Made by a program: the position numbers and the translations under genes | Assembly (NCBI RefSeq): GCF_000787815.1 | Contig: NZ_BBPO01000024.1 | Span: forward strand, 41,094-105,093 | DNA: 64,000 nt | Direction: 5' to 3' | DNA from: Streptacidiphilus neutrinimicus | GTDB lineage: Bacteria; Actinomycetota; Actinomycetes; Streptomycetales; Streptomycetaceae | The notes under the pieces: model-generated | The model's input: the letters and a program-made list of their open reading frames with translations, nothing else | Database searches by the model: none | What the model was told of the DNA's origin: nothing | Shown here: piece after piece, positions 1 to 16,900 of the stretch | Position numbering within the stretch: the stretch's first letter is position 1 | Layout of the letters: every line of letters starts with the position of its first letter

Positions 1-4941
<4,941 letters not shown>

Positions 4942-4954
4942 GGGACCGACGACC

Positions 4955-7900
4955 ATGACGTCTTCGAAGCGAAACGCCGACGCCCTGCCCGCCGACCTCC
5001 AGGAGGCGCTGCGGCGCCGACTCGCCGGGCGGGCCGCCGACACGTCCGGCGCGTCCGGCGGCCCAGGAGCCGGGGGCATCCCGGCGGCGGACCGGACGCG
5101 CCCGCTGCCGCTGTCCTTCGCCCAGCAGCGCCTGTGGTTCCTGGACCGGCTGCGCCCCGGTGACGCGCGCTACAACAGCGCCGTCGCCCTGCGGGTGACC
5201 GGCGACCTGGACCGCTCCGCGCTCTCCCGCGCGCTCGACCTGGTCGTGGCCCGCCACGAGGCGCTGCGCACCACGATCGAGGAGCGGGACGGGCGGCCGG
5301 TGCAGACCGTGCACCCCGCCGGCCCGGTCCCGCTGCCGGTCCGCGACCTGGACGCGGCGGGCGGTGGCGCGTCCGGGGAGCTGCCGCAGCAGCGGCTGTT
5401 GGAGCACAGGCTGCTGGAGGAGTACGCCCGGCCCTTCGACCTGGCGGCAGGACCGCTGCTGCGCGCCCTGTTGCTGCGCGAGTCGGACACCTCGCACGTG
5501 CTGCTGCTGACGGCCCACCACATCGTCACCGACGGCTGGTCGATGGGCGTCATGGTGGAGGAGCTGTGGACCGCCCACGACGCCCTCGCCCGAGGTACGC
5601 AGCCGCAGCTGCCGCCGGTGGCGGCGCAGTACCCGGACTACGCCGCCTGGCAGCGCGAGCAGCTGTCCGGCGTCCGGTTGGAGCGCCAGCTGGCCTTCTG
5701 GAAAGGCGCGTTGACCGGAGCGACAGCGCCCGAACCGCCGCTGGACCGGCCCCGTCGGGGCGAGGAGCCCGGCGCGGGCGCCGTGCACGCCTTCGCCGTC
5801 CCGGCGGACACCGCGGCTCGCCTGCGGCGGCTCGCCGCAGGCGAGCACACGACCGTGTTCACCGCCCTGGTCGCCGCCTGCCAGGCCCTGCTGGCCCGCT
5901 GGACCGGGCAGCGGGACATCACCGTCGGCTCGCTCACGCCCGGCCGCTCCCGCACCGATCTGGAACGGGCCGTCGGCTTCTACGTCAACACCGTGGCGCT
6001 GCGCACCGAGGTGGACACCGCCGCGAGCTTCCGCCGCCTGCTGGCCGCGGTGGCCGACACCGTCAACGACGCGTTCGCGCACGGCGACACGCCGTTCGAG
6101 CGCGTGGTGGAGGCCGCCGGCGCTCCCCGGGAGGCGGGCCGCAACCCGCTGTTCGACGTGATGGTCCTGCTCCACCCCGCGCCCGTCGCCCCCGCGCCGG
6201 GCGGTCTGGCGGTCTCCCACGTCCCGATACCCCGGCGGTCGGCCACCTTCGACCTCAGCGTCGAGTTCGTCCCCGACGGCGACGGCCTGACCGGCCTGCT
6301 CGAGTACCGCACCGACCTGTTCGACGCGGCCACCGTGGAGCGGATGGCGGACCAACTGCTGTGCCTGCTGACCGCCGTCGCCCAGGAGCCCGACCGGCCG
6401 CTGGGCGGCCTGCCGCTGCTCTCGGCGGCGGAGGCGCGTCGCATCACCGACGAGTGGAGCACCGGCGGGGAGGGGGACGCCGCGGCTCGGCCCGTCACCG
6501 AGAGCACCGTTCCCGCCCGCTTCGCGCAGCAGGCCGCCCGCACCCCGCTCGCCACCGCGCTGGTCGCCGGGGGAGAGCGGCTGGACTACGCGACCCTGGA
6601 CGCCCGGGCCGACCGGCTCGCCCGCCGTCTCGTCGCGCTCGGCGCGGGCCCCGAGCGGCTGGTCGCCCTGCGGCTGCCGCGCACCGCCGACCTGGTGACC
6701 GCCGTGCTGGCCGTCTGGAAGGCGGGCGCCGGCTACTTGCCGCTGGACCCCGCGCTGCCCGAGGAACGCGTCCGCCTGCTGCTCGACGACGCCCGGCCCG
6801 CACTCGTCCTGGACGAGGCCGCGCTGCGATCGGCGACCGAGGCGCACGTCGAGGCCTCTCCCGGCGACGACGATCCGCTCGCCCCGCCCGACCCGGCGCA
6901 CACCGCGTACGTCATCCACACCTCCGGCTCCACCGGCCGTCCCAAGGGCGTCCGCGTCACGCACCGGTCGCTGGCCGCGCTGCTCGCCGCGCACCGGCAG
7001 GGGTTCGTCACCGAGGCGGGCGGCGGGCCGTTGCGCGTGGCGCTGACGGCCTCGTTCTCCTTCGACACCTCGCTGGAGGGCCTGCTGCTGCTGGCCGACG
7101 GCCACCCGCTGCACCTGGTCGACGAGACCACCCGCCTCGACGCCGCCGCCCTGGTCGCCTACGTGGTCGACCACCGCATCGACTTCCTCGACCTGACGCC
7201 CACCTACCTGCGGCAACTGCTGCCCGCCGGACTGCTCACCGACTCGCGCCACCGTCCCCGGGTGCTGATGCTCGGCGGCGAGCCGGTCGGCCGGGGCCTG
7301 TGGCGCGAGCTGGCCGGGCACGAGGGCGTCGCCGCCTACAACTTCTACGGCCCCACCGAGTGCACCGTCGACGCGTTGGCCTGCCGTATCGAGGGCGACG
7401 GCCGCCCGCTGGTGGGCCGACCGCTGCCGGGCGTGCGCGCCTACGTCCTGGACGACCGGCTGCGACCCCTCCCGCCGGGCGTCGGCGGCGAGCTGTACCT
7501 GGCGGGGGAGCAGCTGGCCCGCGGCTACCTGAACCGGCCCGGCCTGACCGCCGCGCGGTTCGTCGCGGATCCCTTCGGGGAGCCCGGCTCGCGGATGTAC
7601 CGCACCGGCGACCTGGCCCGCTGGACCCCCGACGGGCGGCTGGACTACCTGGGCCGGGTCGACGACCAGGTCAAGGTGCGCGGCCACCGCATCGAGCCCG
7701 GCGAGGTCGAGGCGGCGCTGCTGGACCTGCCCGGCGTCGCCGCGGCGGCGGTCGCCGCCGTCCCCGACGCGCACGGTCATCTGCGGCTCGCCGCCTACCT
7801 GGTGGGCGCGGCCGGCGCTTCCGTGCCGGTCGGCTCCGAGCTGCGGGCGGCCTGCCGGCGCGTCCTGCCCGACCACCTGGTGCCCTCGTCCTTCACCGTG

Positions 7901-10900
7901 CTCGACGCGCTGCCGCTGACCACCAGCGGCAAGCTGGACCGGCGCGCGCTGGCCGCGCTCGGCCCCGGAACGGCTCCGCGCGAACGCGAGTACGTCGCCG
8001 CCCGCACCCCACAGGAGGAGGCCCTCGCGACGATCTGGTCCGAGGTGCTGGGCGTCGCCCAGGTCGGTGTGACCGACAACTTCTTCGAGCTCGGCGGCGA
8101 CTCGATCCTCTCCATCCAGGCGGTCTCCCGGGCCCGCGCCGCCGGGCTGCACCTCACCTCCCAGGACGTCTTCCGCCACCAGACCGTCGCCGACCTGGCG
8201 GCCGCCGCCGCGGGCCGCCGCGCGACCGAGCACCCCGAGGCCGCCCAGGCGTACGACGACGGCCCCGCGCCGCTGACGCCCGTGCAGGAGTGGTTCTTCG
8301 CGACCCACGGTCCGCTGCGCCACTACAGCATGTCGATGCTGCTGGACCTGCCCCGCGACCTCGACGAGCAGGCCCTCGTCCGGGCTGTCGAGGCGGTGGC
8401 CGCCCGGCACCCGGCGCTGCGCACCCGGTTCACGCGCGACGGGTCCGGCTGGCGGCAGGAGCCCGGCGTCGGTCCCGTCGACGGGCTGATGACCCGGCAC
8501 GAGCGCACCGCGGAGGACCCGGACGCCGCCCGCGCCGAGGCCGCCGAGGCCGCCCGCGCGGCCCTCGACCCCGCGATCGGCTCCCTGCTGCGCGCCGCTC
8601 TGCTGCTGCCCGCACCGGGTGAGCAGGACGTGCGCCCGCAGCTGTTCCTGACGGCGCACCACCTCGCGGTCGACGGCGTCTCCTGGCGGATCCTTCTCGC
8701 CGACCTGGAGGACGCCTACCGGCAGGCGTGCCGGGGCGAGACGATCCGGCTGGAACCGGCCGGCACGCCCTTCGCCCACTGGGCCGCCCACCTCTCGCGG
8801 CGGGTGCGCGCGGGCGAACTGGACGACGACCTGCCCTACTGGACGGCCCAGGCAGCCGAACCGACCACCCCCCTGCCCGTCGACCGCTCCGGCGAGGCGC
8901 TCGCCGGCACGGTCCGGACCGTGCGCACCCGCCTGGACCGGGCCGCCACCGACGCGCTGCTGCGCCAGGTGCCCGGCGTCTACCGCACCCAGGTCAACGA
9001 CGCGCTGCTCAGTGCCCTGGGCCGGGCGCTCGCCGACTGGGCGGACACCGAGCGCGTAACCGTCGCCCTGGAGGGCCACGGCCGCGAGGAGTTGGGCGAC
9101 CCGGCCGCCGACCGGGGCGTCGACGTGTCGCGCACGGTCGGCTGGTTCACCACCCAGTACCCCGTCACGCTGGCCCCGGCCGGACCCGCCGCCGACCCGG
9201 ACTGGGCCGCCACCTTGAAGGGCGTGAAGGAACAGCTGCGGGCCGTGCCGCGGCGCGGCCTCGGCTACGAGGCGCTGGCCCGCCTGGGCTCGCCCGACCC
9301 CGCCGCCTGTGCCCTCGGCGCGCGGCCGCTGCCGCAGGTGTGCTTCACCTACCACGGGCAGTGGGAGCTGCCCGACGGGCGGGACTTCGCCCCGGCCGCC
9401 GACGACGTGCCCGGCCGGGAGGTCGCGGCCGACGAACCGCTGGACCACCTGCTGGACGTCTCGGCCCTGGTGCTCGACGGCGCGCTGGAGATCACCTGGC
9501 ACTACAGCGACCAGGTCCACCACACCGCCACCGTGCAGGGGTTGGCGGACGCCATGGTCCGGGCTCTGACCTCGATCATCGAGCACTGCGCCCAGCCCGG
9601 TGCGGGCGGCCGCACGCCGTCCGACTTCCCGCTGGCGCGGCTCGACCAGGCCGGGGTGGACCGCCTCGTCGGCGACGGCCGCGACGTGGTGGACGTCCTG
9701 CCGCTGACGCCGCTTCAGGAGGGCATGCTCTTCCACCGCCTGGTGGGCGGCCCCGACGACGTCTACGTGGACCAGGCCGCCCTGCTCCTCGACGGCGTCG
9801 CGGACCCGCACGCCCTCGAACGGGCCTGGCAGCGTGTGGCCGACCGGACGCCCGCGCTGGCCACCTCCGTGGTCTGGGAGGACGTGCCCGTGCCGGTGCA
9901 GGTCGTGCACCGGGGGGTGCGCCTGCCGGTGACCCACCTCGACTGGCGGGACCTCACCGAGGCCGAGCGCGCCGAACGCCTGGCCGAGCTGCGCGCCGAC
10001 GACCTCGCCCGCGGCCTGGACCTGAACACCGCCCCGCTGATGCGGCTCACCCTGGTCCGGCTCCCCGACGCACGGCTGCACCTGCTGTGGACCTCGCACC
10101 ACCTGATCCTGGACGGCTGGAGCCTCGCCCAGGTGCTGACCGAGGTGTTCGAGGAGTACGCGGCCCTCACCGCGGGCGGTGAGGGCCGCCCGCCGCTGCG
10201 CCGTCCGTTCGGCGACTACGTGCGCTGGCTGGCCGACCAGGACGCCGAGGCCGTGCGCGCCCACTGGAGCGGCGTCCTCGACGGCTTCGCCACGCCCACC
10301 CCGCTGCCCGCCGACCGCACCCCGCGCGCGGTGCACGACGCCCGCTCCGCTGACCTCCACCAGGCGTACCTGTCGCAGGAGGTGTCGGAGCGCCTTACGC
10401 GCACCGCCCGGCAGGCCGGGCTCACGGCCGGCACCGTGGTGCAGGGCGCGTGGGCGCTGCTGCTCTCCCGCTACAGCGGCGAGCAGGACGTGGTGTTCGG
10501 CACCACCGTCTCGGGACGGCCCGACGACCTGCCCGGCGTCGAGTCGATGGTCGGCATGTTCATCAACACCCTGCCCACCCGGGTCCGCGTGCCGGGCCAC
10601 CGCGCCGCCGACGAGTGGCTGCGCGAACTCCAGGACGCCCAGGCCGAGTCGCGGCGCTTCGCCGCGGTCTCGCTGGCCGAGCTGGCCTCGCTGAGCGAGG
10701 TGCCCTCCGGCAGCCCGCTCTTCCACAGCGTCGTCGCCTTCGAGAACTACCCCTTCGACGAGGCCCGCGCGGCCACGTCCGGGGTGCGGCTGGTCGAGGT
10801 CGCCTCGCGGGACGCCACCAACTACCCGCTCGTGCTCCGGGCCTACCAGGGTGAGCGCCTGGGCCTGGACCTGGCCTACGACCCGCGGCTGTTCGACGCC

Positions 10901-13900
10901 TCGACCGTCCGGGCGCTCGCGGGGCGGCTGTGCCGGCTGCTCACCGAGCTCGCCGACGACCTCGGCCGCCCGCTGCGCGCCCTGGCCTGGACGACCCCCG
11001 AGGAACGGCGGCAGCTGGTCACCGAGTGGAACGGCGCCGAGCAGGGCCGGCCCGACCGGACCCTGGTGGAGCTGTTCGAGGCCCAGGCCGCCCGCCGCCC
11101 CGACGCCGTCGCCGTCAGCTGCGGCCCCGACCGCCTCGACTACGCCGCCCTGGACGCCCGGGCAACCCGGCTCGCCCACCGGCTGGCCGAGTTGGGCGCG
11201 CGACCGGAGCGCTACGTGGCGCTCGCCCTGCCGCGCTGCACCGACCAGGTCGTCGCGATCCTCGCCACGCTGAAGACGGGTGCGGCCTACCTGCCGATCG
11301 ACCCCGCCTCGCCCGAGGAGCGGATCGCCGGGCTGCTGGCGGACGCCGCCCCGGTGGCCCTGGTGACCACCACCGCGACCGTCGGGCGGCTGCGCGGCGG
11401 CGCGGTGCCGATGCTGCCGCTGGACGACCCGGCCGTGCGGGCCGACCTGGCCTCCGGCCCCGTGAAGGCGCTCGACCCCGCCCTGCGGCCCCGGCCGGAG
11501 AACCCCGCCTACACCATCTACACCTCCGGCTCGACGGGACGCCCCAAGGGCGTCGTGGTGCCGCACGCCAACGTGGTGCGCCTGTTCACCCGGACCAGCC
11601 GCTGGTTCGGCTTCGACGAGCACGACGTGTGGACCCTGTTCCACTCCTACGCCTTCGACTTCTCCGTGTGGGAACTGTGGGGCGCGCTGCTGCACGGGGG
11701 CCGGCTCGTGGTCGTGCCCGAGGACGTGGCGCGCTCCCCGGAGGACTTCCTGCGCCTGCTCGCCGACGAGCAGGTGACCGTGCTCAACCAGACCCCGTCC
11801 GCTTTCTATCCGCTGGTGCGCGCGGACGCCGAGCACCCGGAGATCCGCTCCCGGCTGGTCCTGCGCACAGTGGTCTTCGGCGGGGAGGCCCTCGACGTCG
11901 AGCGGCTCGCCGACTGGTACCGCCGTCACCCCGACAGCGCCCCGCGCCTGGTCAACATGTACGGCATCACCGAGACCACGGTGCACGTCACCTACGCCCC
12001 GCTCGGCCACGCGGTGGCCGCCGAAGGCGGCGCGAGCCCGATCGGCACGGGCATCCCGGACCTGCGCACCTATGTCCTCGACGGCGACCTCGTCCCGACG
12101 CCGCCCGGGGCCGTCGGCGAGCTCTACGTGGCGGGCGAAGGCCTCGCGCGCGGATACCTCGGCCGGCCCGGACTGACCGCCGCCCGCTTCGTCGCCGATC
12201 CCTTCGGACGGAGCGGCGCCCGCATGTACCGCACCGGCGACCGGGCAAGGTGGCGCGCTGACGGCACCCTGGAGTACCTGGGCCGGGCCGACCAGCAGGT
12301 GAAGATCCGCGGCTACCGGATCGAGCCCGGCGAGATCGAGGCCGCGCTGCACACCCACCCGGGTGTCGCCGCCGCCTCGGTGAACGTCCATCAGGACGCC
12401 GCCGGGACGCGGCGGCTGGTCGCGCACGTCGTCCCCATGACAGGTGAGGAGCCGTCCGCCGCGGAGCTGCGCGCCCATCTGGAGCGGCTGCTGCCCGCGC
12501 ACATGGTGCCCGCCGCCTACGTCCCGATGCCCGCGCTGCCGCTCACCCCCAACGGCAAGCTCGACCGGCGCGCCCTGCCCGCCCCCGGACCGGACGGCTT
12601 CGTCACCGTCGCGGACCGCACCGCGCCGCGCACCGCCGCCGAACGCCTGGTCGCGCGGGCCTGGGCGGACGTCCTCGCCGTGGACGAGGTCGGCGTGGGC
12701 GACGACTTCTTCGCCCTGGGTGGCGACTCCATCCTGGCCGTCCGGGTGACCTCCCGGCTGCGCGCCGCCTTCGGCGCGGACGTCTCCCCGCGGCTGCTGT
12801 TCACCCACCCCACCGTTGCCGCACTGGCCGTCGCCCTCGGCGAGCCGCCCGAGCCCGAGCCGCAGCGGCCGACGGGCCCGGTCCCGGCCACCGACCCGAG
12901 CACGCCCGCGCCGCCGGTCCCGGCCACCGACCCGAGCACGCCCGCGCCGCTGTCCTACGCCCAGCAGCGCCTGTGGTTCCTCGACCGCTTCCAGCCCGGC
13001 AGCACCGAGTACACCACCTTGTCCGCGCTCAGGCTGCGCGGAGAGCTCGACGAGGCCGCCCTGCGCACAGCCGTCGACGGCCTGGTCGCGCGCCACGAGG
13101 CGCTGCGCACCACCTTCGCCGACCACGACGGCGCGCCGCGCCAGACCGTGCACCCGCCGTACCCGGTGGCGCTGCCCGTCCACGACCTGGGCGCGGCCGA
13201 CGACCCGTCGGCGGCGCTGGAGGCGTTCCTCGCGGACGAGGCCGCCACCCCGTTCGACCTCGCGACCGGCCCGCTGCTGCGTGCCCGGCTCGCCCGACTG
13301 GGCCCGGACGAGCACGTCCTGACGCTGGCCCTGCACCACATCGTCACCGACGGCTGGTCGCTCGGCGTGCTCGGACGGGACCTGAGCGAGCTGTACGCGG
13401 CGGCGCTCGCGGGCCGCGCCCCCGACCTGCCCGAACTCCCGTTGCGCTACAGCGACTTCGCCGTCCGGCAGCGCAGCCGCGCCGACCGGGCCGAGGCGGA
13501 CCTGGCCTACTGGCGCGGGGCCCTGGAGGGCCTCGCCCCGCTGGAGCCGCCCACCGACCGGCCCCGGCCCGCCGTCCGCACCGGCGAGGGCGCCCTGGTC
13601 ACCTTCACCCTGCCCGCCGCGCTGACCGAGCGGCTGCGCGAGACCGGCCGCGCCGCCGACACCACCCTCTACACCACGCTGGTGACAGCCTGCCAGGTGC
13701 TCCTCTCGCGCTGGACCGGTCAGCGGGACGTCGCCCTCGGCACGGTGACCGCGGGCCGGGACGACCCCGACCTGCACGAGGTCGTCGGCATGTTCGTCAA
13801 CACCCTGGTGCTGCGCGGGCGGATCCGCCCGGAGCGGTCCTTCCGGGAGCACCTGGCGGAGGGGCGCGCCGCCGTCCTGGACGCGTTCGCCCACCAGGAG

Positions 13901-16900
13901 GCGCCCTTCGAGCGGCTCGTGGACGCCCTCCAGCCCGAGCGGGACACCAGCCGCACCCCGCTGTTCCAGGTCATGGTGGCGCTGCACAACCTCGGCGTCG
14001 AGGCGCCGCGGCTGCCCGGCCTCGACGTCGAACCGGTGACGCCGCCGGTCCGCCACTCCTCCTACGACCTGGCCTTCGACTTCGTCGCGGGCGAGGACGG
14101 CCTCACCGGCCATCTGGAGTACGACACCGCCCTGTTCGACGCGGCCACCGCCGCGAGCCTGGCCGCGCGGCTGCGCCTGCTGCTGGAGGCCGCCGCCGAC
14201 GACCCGGACCGGCCGGTCGGCGCGCTGCCGCTGATGACGGACGACGAGCGCCGCCGCGTCCTCACGCGGTGGCAGGGCGAGCGCACGCCCCCCGCCGAGG
14301 CCACCCTGACCGAGCTGTGGGAGGCACAGGCCGCGCGCGACCCGCACGCCGCCGCGCTGACGGCCCGCGACGCCGTCCTCGACGCCGGCGCCCTCAACGC
14401 GCGCGCCAACCGGCTGGCCCACCACCTGATCGCCCTCGGGGTGGGCCCCGAACGCGTCGTCGCCGTCCGGCTGCCGCGCACCACCGACCTGATGGTGGCC
14501 GTGTTGGCCGTGCTCAAGACGGGCGGCGCGCTGCTGCTGCTCGACCCCGACCTGCCCGAGGAGCGCGTCGCGTTCCTCCTCGACGACGCCGCGCCGCACA
14601 CCGTCGTCACGGCGGAGACGCTGCACGCGGCCCCGTGGTCCGCCCTGGCCAGCCACGACCCGACCGACGCCGACCGGATCGCCCCGCTGCATCCGGAGAA
14701 CACCGCGTACCTCGTCTACACCTCCGGCTCGACCGGCCGTCCCAAGGGCGTCGCGGTGGAACACCGCCAGCTCGCCAACCTCTGCCACGACCACCGCGAC
14801 GGCCTGCTCGCCCCGCACACCGCCGACGGCGGCCGGCTGCGCGCGGCGCTCAGCGCCTCGTGCTCCTTCGACACCTTCTGGGAGGGCCCGCTGCTGCTGG
14901 CGCTGGGCCACGAGGTGCACCTCGTCGACGAGGACGTGCGCCGGGACCCCGAGGCCTTCCACGCCCTGGTCGCCGACCGGCGGCTGGACCTGGTCAACGT
15001 CACCCCCACCTTCCTGCGGGAACTGATCGCCGCCGGACTCCTCGCCGCCGACGGCCACCGGCCCCGGGTGCTGCTGGTGGGCGGGGAGGCCGTCGGCCCC
15101 GCGCTCTGGCAGCGGCTGGCCGTGGCCGAGCAGGAGCTCGGCGTCACCGCGTACAACGTGTACGGGCCCACCGAGTGCACCGTCGACGCCGTCTACGGCC
15201 CGTGCGCCGACCGGCCCGACCGGCCGGTCATCGGCCGTCCCGGGCGGAACCTGTGCGCCTACGTGCTCGACGACGCGCTGCGCCCGGTCCCGCCCGGCAC
15301 GCCGGGAGAGCTGTACCTGGCGGGGGCGCAGGTGGCGCGCGGCTATCTGAACCGGCCGGGCCTGACCGCGAGCCGTTACCTCGCCGACCCGTTCGGCGCG
15401 CCGGGGGAGCGGATGTACCGCACCGGCGACCGGGCGCGCTGGGACGCGCAGGGCCGGCTGGAGTTCCTCGGCCGGGTCGACGAGCAGGTGAAGATCCGCG
15501 GCTTCCGCATCGAACCGGGCGAGGTGGAGGCGGCCCTGCTGGGGCACCGCGATGTCGCCGACTCCGTGGTGACCGTCCGTGAGCTCGCCGGGCGTCCCGT
15601 GCTGGTCGGCTACCTGGTGCCCGCCGGGGACCGCACCCCGTCGCCCGACGAGCTGCGGCTGTGGCTGCGCCGGACGCTGCCGGACCACATGGTGCCCGCC
15701 GCCTTCGTCGCGCTGGCCCGCATCCCGCGCACCACCAGCGGCAAGACCGACCGGCGCGCCCTGCCCGCCCCCTCGCAGCGCCCCGGGACCGGCACCCGGT
15801 ACGTGGCCCCGCGTCCGGGCACGGAGGCACGGCTGGCCGCCCTGTGGGCGGAGGTCCTCGGCGTCGAACGGGTGGGGGCGCAGGACAACTTCTTCACCCT
15901 CGGCGGGGACTCGATCCTCAGCATCCAGATCGTCTCCCGCGCCCGCCAGGCCGGGCTGAACCTGACCACCAAGGACGTCTTCCGCCACCAGACCGTCGCC
16001 GAACTGGCCCTGCGCGTCACCGAGACCGAGCGGCGGCCCGCCGCCGCGGCCGCCGACGCCCCGGCCGAGGCGCCGCTCAGCCCGATCCAGCGCTGGTACC
16101 TGGACGCCCGCCGCCCGGGCGACCCGCTGCGCTTCACCATGTCCCAGCGGCTCGAACTCGCTCCCGGCACCGACCCGGAGGCGTTGCGCGCGGCCGTCGA
16201 CGCGCTCGTGCGGCGGCACGCCGCCCTGCGGACCCGGTTCCGTCGCACCGGCGCCGGCTGGCGCCAGGAGGTGCTGCCCGAGGCCCCGGCGGGCGTGTTC
16301 CGGCGCCACGACCTGGCGGGCCTGTTCGGGGCCGCGCTGGAAGGGCGCGTCCGGCAGGCCGCCGAGGAGGCCCGGTCCGTGCTCGACCCCGCCGAGGGCC
16401 GGGTGGTGCGGGTGCTGCTGTTCGACCGCGGACCGCGACGCCCCGCCCAACTGCTCGTCGTCGCACACCATCTGGTGGTGGACGGGGTCTCCTGGCGCAT
16501 CCTGCTGCCCGACCTGGAGACCGCCTACCGGGCGGCAGAGGCCGGGGCCCCCGTCGAGCTGCCCGAGCCGGGCGCCACCCACGGCCAGTGGGCCGCCCGC
16601 CTGGAGCAGCACACGCGTTCCGGCGCGTTCGACGCTGACCTCACCCACTGGAGGCGCACCGCCGCCGCCCCGGTCGCGCTGCGCGCCCCCGGACAAGGCG
16701 CCAACACCCACGGCGCCGCGGCCACCGTCACGGTGACCCTGGAGCCGAAGCTGACCGACGCCCTGCTGCGCCACGTCCCCGACGCCTACCGCACCCAGGT
16801 CAACGACGTGCTGCTGAGCGCCCTCGGCCGCACCCTGACCCGCTGGTGCGCGAGCGACACCGTCCTGGTCGGCGTCGAGGGCCACGGGCGCGAGGACCTC

